Translations under genes and position numbers: made by a program
Shown: in pieces, positions 52,429 through 60,791 of the stretch
How positions within the stretch are numbered: the stretch's first letter is position 1
Layout: each line of letters begins with the position of its first letter
Source of the DNA: Nitrospirota bacterium
GTDB taxonomy: Bacteria; Nitrospirota; Thermodesulfovibrionia; Thermodesulfovibrionales; Magnetobacteriaceae
DNA: 64,000 bases
Direction of reading: 5' to 3'
Assembly: GCA_015233895.1 (NCBI GenBank)
Contig: JADFXG010000003.1
Span: 1-64,000, forward strand
Notes under the pieces: model-generated
Told to the model about the DNA's origin: nothing
The model's input: only the letters and a program-made list of their open reading frames with translations
Database searches by the model: none

Positions 52429-53997
52429 ATGGAAGGTTTTGTGATTAAAAATGCACTTGTTTACGACGGTACGGGAACAGCTCCGGTAAGGGCTACAGTA
52501 GGAGTTAAAAACAGTAAAGTGTCGTTTGTCTCAGAGAGTTTTGTAAATAACGGGCTACATTCAATTGATGCAGAAAATATGGCACTGGCCCCAGGCTTTA
52601 TTGATGTCCACAGCCACTCGGATTTCAGCATTTTTAATTACCCTGATGCAAAATCCAAGCTCCTGCAGGGAGTTACAACGGAGGTAAACGGTAACTGCGG
52701 CTTTTCTGCCTCCCCTATATTAAATGACGCCAAAACACAGATGGAAAAAGAGTTCACATCCTGCGGGATAGAAACGCGTTGGGAGAGCAGGGCTCAGTAC
52801 ACAAGTTCGCTGGCGGAGTTTCCAATTGGCTTAAACATTGCCACTTTGACAGGGCACGGTAACATAAGGGGCTCTGTAATGGGCTACGAAAACCGCAAAC
52901 CAACCGGCGACGATCTCAATCAGATGGCCGATGCCTTAAAAGAACAAATCAACCTCGGATGCCGCGGAATGTCCACAGGGCTTATTTACCTTCCCGGGGC
53001 TTTTTCTGATAGCACCGAGATAATTGAAATAATAAAACGTTCCGGATTAAAAAATATAATTTATGCCTCACACATGAGAAGCGAGGGCGACAAGCTTCTT
53101 GAGTCTATAGAGGAAACCCTTGAAGTGGGACGGCAAACCGGAGTAAAGGTTCAAATTTCACATCTTAAAACATCCGGCAAGCGCAACTGGCATAAGATCG
53201 GGGATGTTATTAAGGCTATCAGGCAGGCCTCTGCAGATGGCATACGAGTGACCTGTGACCGCTATCCATACAGCGCCTCTCAAACCTCACTGGATGCCGT
53301 GCTTCCCTCGTGGATTTATGAGGGCGGTGATGAGGCTGAATTACAAAGGCTTAGAGACAAGCAGTATATCCTCCGCCTGAAAGAAGAATTGGCACACATT
53401 GTCAGTGATTTATCCTATTGGGACTCTGTTATGGTGTCAACAGTAAAAAGCGATAAGAATAAGTATATGGAGGGTAAGACAATTGGGGAGCTGTGCCGGA
53501 TAAAACAGGAGAAACCGCTTGATTTTACTGTGGCACTTCTGATAGAGGAACAGTTAAAGGTGGATGCTATTTATTTTTCCTTAAGTGAGGATAACTTAAG
53601 GGAAATCCTTCAGCTTCCTAATTGTATGGTTGGCTCAGACAGTTCGTTAAAGTCAATGGATAGCACGGGGGGCGGCAAGCCGCATCCGAGGGGTTTTGGG
53701 AGTTTTCCCAGATACATAAGAAAGTATGTTTTAGATGAGGCCCTGATGCCGCTTGAGACAGGAATAAGAAAAATTACAGCCACCCCTGCTGAAACGTTTA
53801 ATCTTAATGGGCGCGGAATAATAAGAGAGGGTGCTTACGCAGATTTAGTCATTTTTTCTGTATCGGACATAAAAGATTGCGCAACATATGAAGCACCTCA
53901 TACACCTCCCTCAGGAATACGCTACGTGTTTGTTAACGGACAGATGGCTGTAAACGAAGGCGTCTTTACAGGAACAAAGGCTGGTATGATATTATAG
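52429..53997 (+). CDS. N-acyl-D-amino-acid deacylase (D-aminoacylase) family amidohydrolase
   Basis: 522 residues, amidohydrolase superfamily. Metal motifs: GFIDVHSHSDF (HxH), TEVNGNCGF (Cys bridging position), ASHMRSEGD and QISHLKTSG (His ligands), VGSDSS (Asp). GGKPHPRGFGSFPRYI follows, typical of D-aminoacylases, and a C-terminal beta-sandwich contains YADLVIFS. It likely removes acyl groups from D-amino acids or peptides, possibly during wall recycling, which would suit its place after amiC. AAGGAG precedes ATG 52429. Confidence 0.88.
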   Translation: MEGFVIKNALVYDGTGTAPVRATVGVKNSKVSFVSESFVNNGLHSIDAENMALAPGFIDVHSHSDFSIFNYPDAKSKLLQGVTTEVNGNCGFSASPILNDAKTQMEKEFTSCGIETRWESRAQYTSSLAEFPIGLNIATLTGHGNIRGSVMGYENRKPTGDDLNQMADALKEQINLGCRGMSTGLIYLPGAFSDSTEIIEIIKRSGLKNIIYASHMRSEGDKLLESIEETLEVGRQTGVKVQISHLKTSGKRNWHKIGDVIKAIRQASADGIRVTCDRYPYSASQTSLDAVLPSWIYEGGDEAELQRLRDKQYILRLKEELAHIVSDLSYWDSVMVSTVKSDKNKYMEGKTIGELCRIKQEKPLDFTVALLIEEQLKVDAIYFSLSEDNLREILQLPNCMVGSDSSLKSMDSTGGGKPHPRGFGSFPRYIRKYVLDEALMPLETGIRKITATPAETFNLNGRGIIREGAYADLVIFSVSDIKDCATYEAPHTPPSGIRYVFVNGQMAVNEGVFTGTKAGMIL

Positions 53998-53998
53998 C

Positions 53999-55048
53999 GT
54001 GGTACAGGTTAACAAATTTTATATAGTTTCCCTTGTAATTCTGATTTTAGTATTTGGGTTTCTGAGTTATCAGGTTATGGAGCCGTTTCTTACGGCCATA
54101 GCCTGGGCTCTGGTTTTAGGGATAGTGTTTTATCCGCTTTTTTTGTTAATAGGCAGGGTAGTTAAGTGGAGGATTGGGGCATCTCTGATAACACTTTTCA
54201 TAATTGTTTTTATGATAGCAGGACCAATTTTTTACATGTTTATGCTGATGGGAAAAGAGGTCAAACTTCTTATTGAGTACTTAAACGATACCAACTACGA
54301 AAGCATTACCCATGTGTTTACACTAAGGCCTGTAACATGGTTTCTTGAGCATGTGCATGTTAAGCCGCCAAACAGCGATTTAGACATAAAAACTCTGATT
54401 AATGAAAACGTGGTAAAAATCGGGCAAAACATCATGCCTCACCTTACGTATGGAGTCAAAAATATTTTTATTGGGATTTTAAACTTTACGATAATGGTAT
54501 TTACCTTGTTTTTCTTTTTCATAGACGGCCCGCGCTTTATAAATAAGATAATGGCACTCTTGCCTTTTTCCAAAAGCCACAGGGCACGGCTCTCCAAAGA
54601 GATAAAGGACATGGTCATATCGGCCATATACGGGGGCGTTGTAGTGTCGTTTTCACAGGGCATTGTGGCGGGGTTGGTATTCTATTTTTTGGATGTTAAA
54701 GCACCGGTGCTTTTGGGTACGTTTACAGTTTTGATGTCATTTATACCGGGCGGCGCTGTAGCAGTGTGGGGAGTGGTGGATATTATACTTTTCCTTAACG
54801 GCTCCTACACTCACGGGATTATACTTTTGCTTGCAGGCATTTTTGGCATTAGCATGATTGACAACATTGTCCGGCCGATAATTGTAAGCGGGAGAACTAA
54901 TGTGCCGGTGTTGATTATATTTTTTGCAGTCATTGGAGGCATCAAAGAGTTTGGAATGGTTGGGATAATAATGGGCCCTCTGGTGCTTGTGCTGTTCGTA
55001 TCGCTTGTTGAAATTTTCAGAACAATTGAAGAGGAAAACGCAACCTGA
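53999..55048 (+). CDS. AI-2E family transporter (PerM/TqsA family)
   Basis: 349 residues with about eight membrane helices and the family motifs FLTAIAWALVLGIVFYPLF at the start, IPGGAVAVWGVVDIILFL, and DNIVRPIIVSGRTNVPVLIIFFAVIGGIKEFGMVGIIMGPLVL. Members export diverse small molecules or act as Na+/H+ antiporters; the name comes from autoinducer-2 export by TqsA. The substrate is unknown. GTG 53999 starts 1 base after the deacylase stop. Confidence 0.9.
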   Translation: MVQVNKFYIVSLVILILVFGFLSYQVMEPFLTAIAWALVLGIVFYPLFLLIGRVVKWRIGASLITLFIIVFMIAGPIFYMFMLMGKEVKLLIEYLNDTNYESITHVFTLRPVTWFLEHVHVKPPNSDLDIKTLINENVVKIGQNIMPHLTYGVKNIFIGILNFTIMVFTLFFFFIDGPRFINKIMALLPFSKSHRARLSKEIKDMVISAIYGGVVVSFSQGIVAGLVFYFLDVKAPVLLGTFTVLMSFIPGGAVAVWGVVDIILFLNGSYTHGIILLLAGIFGISMIDNIVRPIIVSGRTNVPVLIIFFAVIGGIKEFGMVGIIMGPLVLVLFVSLVEIFRTIEEENAT

Positions 55049-55099
55049 CAAGAAAACAAAAGTAGGTTGTAAGGGACAGGTAAAAATTATTTAACGGGG

Positions 55100-56176
55100 T
55101 TAGGAAATGGTTGTTAACTCTTTAAGTTTAATGGCCTCATCCTGTGTGTTCAGAGCATCAACGATTTCGTCAATTGCGCCCTCAAGAATAAGGTTTAGCT
55201 TGTGCAGAGTCAGACCGATTCTGTGGTCTGTTACCCGGTTTTGCGGAAAATTGTAAGTTCTTATGCGTTCACTTCGGTCGCCTGTACCGACCTGAGATTT
55301 TCTGTTGTCAGCGCGTTCTTTCTCTATCTTTTCCAGCTCCATATCATAAAGCCTCGAACGGAGAACTTTCATCGCCCGTAATTTGTTTTTAAGCTGAGAA
55401 CGCTCATCCTGGCACTGCACTGTTACACCTGTTGGGATGTGGACAATTCTGATTGCCGAATATGTGGTGTTGACTCCCTGGCCGCCTGGGCCTGAGGAGC
55501 AAAACGTATCGACTCTTAAATCCTTTTCATCAATCTTAAAATCTATCTCCTCAGCCTCCGGCAGCACTGCTACAGTGGCAGCCGAGGTGTGAATCCTGCC
55601 CGATGCCTCAGTCACCGGCACCCTTTGTACTCTGTGCACGCCGCTTTCGTATTTTAGGCGGCTATAAGCGCCCTTGCCAGATATTCCTGCAACCATCTCG
55701 CGGTTGCCGCCCAGTCCTGTCGGGTTAGAGTCTATAACGTCCACTTTCCAGTTCCTGCCCTCAGCGTAACGGCTGTACATTCTGAATAAATCTGTGACAA
55801 AGAGGGCTGCCTCCTCGCCGCCCGTGCCTGCCCGTATTTCAAGCACCACACTTCTTTCATCGCGTGGGTCCTTAGGCAACAGCATGAGTTTAAGATTATT
55901 TTCAAGCTCAGGCCTCTTTACCCTTAGCTCCTCTAATTCATCTTTAGCCAGTTCCTTGAAATCATCATCCGAAGCACTCCGAAGCACCTCCTCAGCCTCC
56001 TCTATATCAGAAAGCACCTTTTTATATTCCGTGATTTTTCCTACTATTGGCTCAAGATCGGAACACTCCTTTGAATACTTAAGGGAATCCTTGTGGGATG
56101 CCATCACCTCAGGCTCGGCAAGCTTACTGCGTAGCTCCTCATACCGTGTCTCTATGCTTTTAAGTTTATCGAGCAT
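55100..56176 (-). CDS. prfA: Peptide chain release factor 1
   Basis: 358 residues. GGQ motif in [18 protein letters not shown] (peptidyl-tRNA hydrolysis), and the PVT tripeptide in [14 protein letters not shown] at the PxT position that reads UAG and UAA. Its presence means UAG is an ordinary stop codon in this organism, which bears on the amber codon in the HNH gene at 2644-2646. It overlaps the DUF1385 gene by 11 bases. The modifying methylase prmC, often next to prfA, is not seen here. Confidence 0.97.
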   Translation of the reverse strand: MLDKLKSIETRYEELRSKLAEPEVMASHKDSLKYSKECSDLEPIVGKITEYKKVLSDIEEAEEVLRSASDDDFKELAKDELEELRVKRPELENNLKLMLLPKDPRDERSVVLEIRAGTGGEEAALFVTDLFRMYSRYAEGRNWKVDVIDSNPTGLGGNREMVAGISGKGAYSRLKYESGVHRVQRVPVTEASGRIHTSAATVAVLPEAEEIDFKIDEKDLRVDTFCSSGPGGQGVNTTYSAIRIVHIPTGVTVQCQDERSQLKNKLRAMKVLRSRLYDMELEKIEKERADNRKSQVGTGDRSERIRTYNFPQNRVTDHRIGLTLHKLNLILEGAIDEIVDALNTQDEAIKLKELTTIS

Positions 56177-57047
56177 TAATCGCTCCGCCAGTTTCCGGCA
56201 GTACCTCTAAAAGAGCGCGCAGAGCTACCTCAACCTGTGAGTCATCAGGCTCCTTTGTTGTTATGCGCTGCAGAAGCAGCCCCGGTGCTATCAAAAACCG
56301 TATTAACGGATTTGAACTCATTTTAGCTGATAATCTGAGAGTTTCATAAGAAATTCCGGCTATCAACGGTATCATAACCACTCTTGAGGCAAATTTCATA
56401 TAAAAACTCCACTCTTTTGGTATCAATGAGAAAATCAGTATGCTCATAATCATAACTATAAACAGAAAACTGGTGCCGCATCGAGGATGATGTGTGCCAA
56501 ATGGCCGTATCTCATCGAGCGTCATACCGGTTTTTGCCTCATACGCAAAGATAACTTTGTGCTCGGCACCGTGATACTCAAAAATTCTGCGCATATCTTT
56601 CCACAAGCTGACACCATAGACATAGATGATGAAAAACACCACTCTTACCACTCCATCCACAGCGTTAAACACAAAGGAGCTGTCATTAACGGCTGGCACA
56701 AAAACTCCCATCGCTTTGGTCAGATACAAAGGGAGATAGAGAAACATCCCTATTGCAAGCACAAAAGCACTGACCATGGTAAGCAGCATAGACAGAGGTG
56801 AGATCGGTTTATCGTCACCCTCATAAGCCTTAGCGGCTGAGTACTCAATTGCCTTTATGCCAAGGACAAGGGACTGCAAAAGAGCCACAACCCCGCGTAG
56901 CACGGGCAATTTGAGGAGCTTTGGTAAAGGCTTAAGTTGCTCCTTCTTAACATGAATCTCCCCTTTAGGATCCCGCACGGCAACCGACCACAGATCCTTT
57001 GATTTCATCATCACGCCCTCAATAACAGCCTGACCGCCTATTTTCAT
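56166..57047 (-). CDS. DUF1385 membrane protein (YqhQ type)
   Basis: 293 residues: [28 protein letters not shown] at the N-terminus, five or six membrane helices, and [40 protein letters not shown], the conserved HGAEHK and HPRCGTSF motifs that look metal-binding. The biochemical role is unsettled. In many bacteria it lies in a conserved block with rpmE and prfA, as here, suggesting a link to translation or stalled-ribosome stress. Confidence 0.92.
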   Translation of the reverse strand: MKIGGQAVIEGVMMKSKDLWSVAVRDPKGEIHVKKEQLKPLPKLLKLPVLRGVVALLQSLVLGIKAIEYSAAKAYEGDDKPISPLSMLLTMVSAFVLAIGMFLYLPLYLTKAMGVFVPAVNDSSFVFNAVDGVVRVVFFIIYVYGVSLWKDMRRIFEYHGAEHKVIFAYEAKTGMTLDEIRPFGTHHPRCGTSFLFIVMIMSILIFSLIPKEWSFYMKFASRVVMIPLIAGISYETLRLSAKMSSNPLIRFLIAPGLLLQRITTKEPDDSQVEVALRALLEVLPETGGAINAR

Positions 57048-57059
57048 ATGTGTGTACCG

Positions 57060-57266
57060 CTATTTTTTTGTAGTTGCGTACTTCCTCCTGAATTTCTCCA
57101 CACGCCCTTCGGCATCTACGATTTTTTGTTTACCTGTGTAAAACGGATGACAGGCGGAACAGATATCCACTGTTATTGTTGGCCGTGTTGACCTTGTCTC
57201 AAAAGTACTGCCACAGGCACACGCCACCTTCGCTACATTGTACTTCGGATGTATTCCTTCTTTCAA
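57060..57266 (-). CDS. rpmE: Ribosomal protein L31
   Basis: 68 residues starting at TTG 57266 ([16 protein letters not shown]), with GGAGG about 9 bases upstream; the longer ATG form at 57314 adds unconserved residues. It has the zinc-binding set C-A-C at the start of [11 protein letters not shown] and [13 protein letters not shown], i.e. the C+ (zinc) form of L31. First gene of the rpmE-DUF1385-prfA block. Confidence 0.95.
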   Translation of the reverse strand: MKEGIHPKYNVAKVACACGSTFETRSTRPTITVDICSACHPFYTGKQKIVDAEGRVEKFRRKYATTKK

Positions 57267-57335
57267 CTTATTAATACCTCCACAAGAATTTTTCCAACCA
57301 TTATTGTAACACATTTATTGTTAAAAGTAAATAAA

Positions 57336-57362
57336 AAGGGAAAGGACTCTGTCCTTTCCCTT
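57336..57362 (-). terminator. Rho-independent terminator between the LRR gene and rpmE
   Basis: A perfect 12-bp stem, AAGGGAAAGGAC / GTCCTTTCCCTT, with a 3-base loop. On the minus strand it is followed by TTTTTAT, so it terminates leftward transcription from the LRR gene before rpmE. Confidence 0.65.
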
Positions 57363-57367
57363 AGACC

Positions 57368-57403
57368 CCTACCTGCAAGGGAGCCAGCTCCCTTGCAGGT
57401 AGG
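57368..57403. repeat. 17-bp perfect palindrome
   Basis: CCTACCTGCAAGGGAGC (57368-57384), CA loop, then its exact reverse complement to 57403, followed by TTTTGTT on the plus strand. It is one of the strongest hairpins in the window, but no plus-strand gene upstream would use it as a terminator. Confidence 0.7.
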
Positions 57404-57456
57404 TTTTGTTGAAGCGATTTTTATATGTAGGGGCTGCCCCCTGTGGCTGCCCAGAT

Positions 57457-57546
57457 TAAAGAATTTTTTAACCGGCGTTCCGCCGCTTAAAAAGTTTCAA
57501 TGAGAGCTCCGCCCTCAAAACAGACGAGCAGATTAAAAAAATTTAA
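57457..57546 (-). repeat. Dispersed repeat A, copy 3 (inverted)
   Basis: TTTTTTAACCGGCGTTCCGC, CGCTTAAAAAGTTTCA, GAGCTCCGCCC, CAGACGAGCAGATT: the reverse complement of the copies at 17424 and 37671. This copy has no MITE beside it. It sits just beyond the LRR stop codon. Confidence 0.75.
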
Positions 57547-57617
57547 TTACTAACTACTGTTCCGAAAGAAAATCCAGTAATGACCCAGTGGAAATGTTAT
57601 TACCGCTGTATCTGGTA

Positions 57618-58595
57618 TTATAACTCAAAATACTCTCTTATGGCATTAATGCCCTTTGTTGCTATCTCTATGGGCGGGGTTATAAGAGGGTTATCTTTGA
57701 CGTTAAAATGTTTAAGGTTTTTAAGATTTCCAATCTCGGGGGGAAGCTGCGTTAGTTGGTTTCTACCAATATTAAGAATTTGCAAGTTAGTGAGGTTTCC
57801 AATTTCTGGAAAGAGCTGTCTTAGTTGGTTACTAGAAATAGAAAGCGTTTGCAAGTTAGTGAGGTTTCCAATTTCTGGAGAGAGTTGCCTTAGCTGGTTA
57901 TTCTCTATCCAAAGTATTTTTAAGTTATTAAGATTTCCAATCTCGGTGGGCAGCTCATTTAGTTGGTTGTTATGAATATCAAGGTGTTGCAAGTTAGCGA
58001 GGTTTCCAATCTCAGGGGGAAGCTGCCTTAGTTGATTGTTATAAATATAAAGAAATTGCAAGTTAGTGAGGTTTCCAATTTCTGGAGAGAGTTGCCTTAG
58101 CTGGTTATTCTCTATCCAAAGTATTTTTAAGTTATTAAGATTTCCAATTTCGGGGGGCAGCTCATTTAGTTGGTTGTTATCAATATCAAGGTGTTGCAAG
58201 TTAGCGAGGTTTCCAATCTCAGGGGGAAGCTCATTTAGTTGGTTGTCAGAAATAGAAAGTGTTTGTAAGTTATTAAGATTTCCAATCTCAGGGGGAAGCT
58301 CATTTAGTTGGTTGTCAGATATAACAAGTGTTTGTAAGTTATTAAGATTTCCAAGCTCAGGGGAGAGCTGCGTTAGTTGGTTCTTAGATATAACAAGTGC
58401 TCGTAAGTTAATGAGTTTTCCTATCTCTAAGGGAAGCTGCTTTAGTCGGTTCTTAGAAATATCAAGAAATTGCAAGTTAATGAGTTTTCCTATCTCTGGT
58501 GGAAGGCTTGCGATTTCTTTATCTGATAAGTCTAACTCAGTTGCATTGTCTTCATATGCTTTATTGATTACTTCTAATAGTTCGTTTTCATTCAT
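57618..58595 (-). CDS. Leucine-rich repeat protein
   Basis: About 325 residues. A short N-terminal helix (NENELLEVINKAYEDNATELDLSDKEI) leads into about eleven or twelve 23-residue LRRs of the type LPPEIGNLxNLQxLxIxxNQL. It ends at TKGINAIREYFEL. In related ROCO-type proteins this end continues into a Roc GTPase; here a stop follows at once, so it is either a naturally short LRR protein or a truncated one. Repeat A begins about 70 bases downstream. ATG 58595 with GGGGG upstream is preferred to TTG 58604. Probably a protein-binding scaffold. Confidence 0.82.
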   Translation of the reverse strand: MNENELLEVINKAYEDNATELDLSDKEIASLPPEIGKLINLQFLDISKNRLKQLPLEIGKLINLRALVISKNQLTQLSPELGNLNNLQTLVISDNQLNELPPEIGNLNNLQTLSISDNQLNELPPEIGNLANLQHLDIDNNQLNELPPEIGNLNNLKILWIENNQLRQLSPEIGNLTNLQFLYIYNNQLRQLPPEIGNLANLQHLDIHNNQLNELPTEIGNLNNLKILWIENNQLRQLSPEIGNLTNLQTLSISSNQLRQLFPEIGNLTNLQILNIGRNQLTQLPPEIGNLKNLKHFNVKDNPLITPPIEIATKGINAIREYFEL

Positions 58596-58638
58596 TTTTC
58601 CCAAGCCCCCTTAAATATAGTACTGTTATACCACGTTA

Positions 58639-59172
58639 TTACGATCCAGACGTTGAGATGGTCTTTGACAGAATGCTCCTAAGCAGAAGTAGCGCTTTCT
58701 TTGCCGATTCAAATCGTACTCTTTCCCTGTCTCCCGGAAACTGGCAAGTCAGAACCTCCTCCTGTCCATTAGAACTTTTAACAGCAAAACATACCTGTCC
58801 GACCGGTTTTTCATTGCTGCCTCCGCCTGGACCGGCTACTCCAGTTACTGATACACTCAGGGATGCTCCCGTAAGCTCCATTACCCCTCTTACCATCTCA
58901 AGAGCGGTCTCAGAGCTTACTGCCCCGTGGTTTTTTAAAGTTTCGGATGAAACACCAAGCACCTTCTGCTTTAAGGCATTACTATAGGCAACAACTCCTC
59001 CCAAAAAAACCTGAGAGCTGCCGGATATGGCCGTTAAAAACCCTGCTATCATTCCTCCTGTGCATGACTCGGCTGTTGATATGGTGATTCCCTTTTTAAG
59101 CGCATCACTTATAATGTCGCTACAGAGCGCAATTACATTTTCTACCTCTTCTTTAGGTATGCCTGAAATCAT
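58639..59172 (-). CDS. pncC: CinA C-terminal-type nicotinamide-nucleotide amidohydrolase
   Basis: 177 residues: STAESCTGGMIAGFLTAISGSSQVFLGGVVAYSNALKQKVLGV, GAVSSETALEMVRG, SVTGVAGPGGGSNEKPVGQVCFAV. This is the PncC domain that converts NMN to nicotinate mononucleotide, recycling NMN made by DNA ligase. The N-terminal CinA pyrophosphatase domain is absent. Its ATG overlaps the stop of the TMTC-like gene (59169) by 4 bases. Confidence 0.94.
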   Translation of the reverse strand: MISGIPKEEVENVIALCSDIISDALKKGITISTAESCTGGMIAGFLTAISGSSQVFLGGVVAYSNALKQKVLGVSSETLKNHGAVSSETALEMVRGVMELTGASLSVSVTGVAGPGGGSNEKPVGQVCFAVKSSNGQEEVLTCQFPGDRERVRFESAKKALLLLRSILSKTISTSGS

Positions 59173-60791
59173 TGTTTACCTCCAGATATTCTTCTCAGAT
59201 TATTCATAGCTGATATATAATAAGGATCTATGGAAAGGGCTTTCTTAAAGTAAATCTCGGCACCTTTTATGTCTCCCTTTGACATAAGGATAACACCCAG
59301 TCCGTTATAAACGTAAGGGGAGTTGGGGCGCAAATTATCTGCAATGGTATAATTAAATATAGCTTCATCGAATTTTCCCATACGGACATACACATTGGCC
59401 AAATTTACGTATGCAGGAGGATAATTCCTCTCTATCAGGATTGATTTTGACAGCACTATTTCAGCCTCATCATACATTTTCCTTGTCATATAGGCTGCGC
59501 CAAGGTTACTGAGAGCTATGTAGTTATTGTGCGTCACCTCGATTGCGTGCTCAAAGAGCTTTATGTCAGTTTTCCAGAAACTAACCTGTTTGTGCGCTGT
59601 GAAGGTAAGAAATATGGTGATTCCTGCAAATACTGCTGCAACTATAATCTTTCGTACTTTGTCTGAAAATACAGGAACTGCCATAGCTGCCGCTAAAAAA
59701 AGTCCAACTGACGGGATATATGTGTATCTGTCAGCCATAGATTGCGATCCCACCTGCACAAGACCTATTACCGGCACAAGAGTACCTGCAAACCAAAACC
59801 AGCCTGTAAAAAATGCCGGCGCTTTTTTAGCATAAATTATAACTAATGCTGTCATAGTTACAAAAAATGAGATTGCTATTAAAGTCTTAACTATTGGCGC
59901 CGGACGCTCTATCGTGTATATGGCTGCCATGTTTGTTGGATACACCAGCTTTACGAAATATGACAAATACGCAATAAAGGCATTTTTTAGGCGATCATCA
60001 ATCGGCAGGTATTCAAGCTTTGCCATAACTTCACCGGTGTTTTGAGCATAAAACGTCACAACGGAGAAAATGGCAGAAAGGACAAACATCGGAATTTTCT
60101 CGGTAACTAACGGTAAAAGCTGTTTAAACCCACGCTCAGATTGAAATCTCCGAAGAGGCCAATAATCAAGCAGCAACAGCGCAAATGGCAGCGTTACGGC
60201 CATAGGTTTTGACATCAGGGCAAACGCATACAGAGCCGTTGTAAGAACCAGAAACGCCCTCTTACGGCTCTGTGCATAATGGCTATAGGAAAGCATTGTC
60301 AGTATCCAGAAAAATCCGCAAAGCACGTCCTTTCGTTCAGCCACCCAGGCTACCGACTCAACGTGCATTGGGGTAACGGCAAACATCACAGAGACAAACG
60401 CTGCTCTCCACTGTGAAGCAAGGAGTTTGCTGAATAATATAAACAACAAAACGGCATTAAACAAGTGCAAGATCAGATTTGTGAAATGATGTCCTCCGGG
60501 TTTAAGTCCATACAGTTGCACATCAATCATATGCGTAATAAGGGTCAGCGGGAGCCAATTGTTGTCAACTATTGTGGTAAATGCCCACTTTATGTTTTCA
60601 ACACTTAAGCCTTTCATTACATGGATATTCTGCGCCACGTACTTTGGGTCGTCATAGTTTATGAAATCAAAATCTTTTACCTGAATGTATATAAAAAGCG
60701 TAAGAGCAATTGTGGTTAGGACGATTATATCAGATACTTCAAGCGGAAACCACCTGTGTTTTGTTATTTGTACAGTTTCAGTGTTTTGCAT
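59169..60791 (-). CDS. TMTC-like multi-pass membrane protein with TPRs, copy 1
   Basis: 540 residues. The first ~390 have about ten membrane helices with glycosyltransferase-C-like motifs: FDFINYDDPKYVAQN (acidic loop), NNWLPLTLITHMIDVQLYGLKPGGHHFTNLILHL, TPMHVESVAWVAERKDVL. Three to four TPRs follow (NYIALSNLGAAYMTRKMYDEAEIVL, AYVNLANVYVRMGKFDEAI, VYNGLGVILMSKGDIKGAEIYFKKAL). It resembles eukaryotic TMTC O-mannosyltransferases, so transfer of a lipid-linked sugar to proteins is the best guess. It is a tandem paralogue of the next gene upstream, overlapping it by 14 bases. Confidence 0.82.
   Translation of the reverse strand: MQNTETVQITKHRWFPLEVSDIIVLTTIALTLFIYIQVKDFDFINYDDPKYVAQNIHVMKGLSVENIKWAFTTIVDNNWLPLTLITHMIDVQLYGLKPGGHHFTNLILHLFNAVLLFILFSKLLASQWRAAFVSVMFAVTPMHVESVAWVAERKDVLCGFFWILTMLSYSHYAQSRKRAFLVLTTALYAFALMSKPMAVTLPFALLLLDYWPLRRFQSERGFKQLLPLVTEKIPMFVLSAIFSVVTFYAQNTGEVMAKLEYLPIDDRLKNAFIAYLSYFVKLVYPTNMAAIYTIERPAPIVKTLIAISFFVTMTALVIIYAKKAPAFFTGWFWFAGTLVPVIGLVQVGSQSMADRYTYIPSVGLFLAAAMAVPVFSDKVRKIIVAAVFAGITIFLTFTAHKQVSFWKTDIKLFEHAIEVTHNNYIALSNLGAAYMTRKMYDEAEIVLSKSILIERNYPPAYVNLANVYVRMGKFDEAIFNYTIADNLRPNSPYVYNGLGVILMSKGDIKGAEIYFKKALSIDPYYISAMNNLRRISGGKQ

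Noticed and set aside
58066-58614. 182-residue plus-strand repetitive frame opposite the LRR gene
   Set aside because: Open only because the LRR repeats are periodic in three; the minus strand encodes canonical LRRs.
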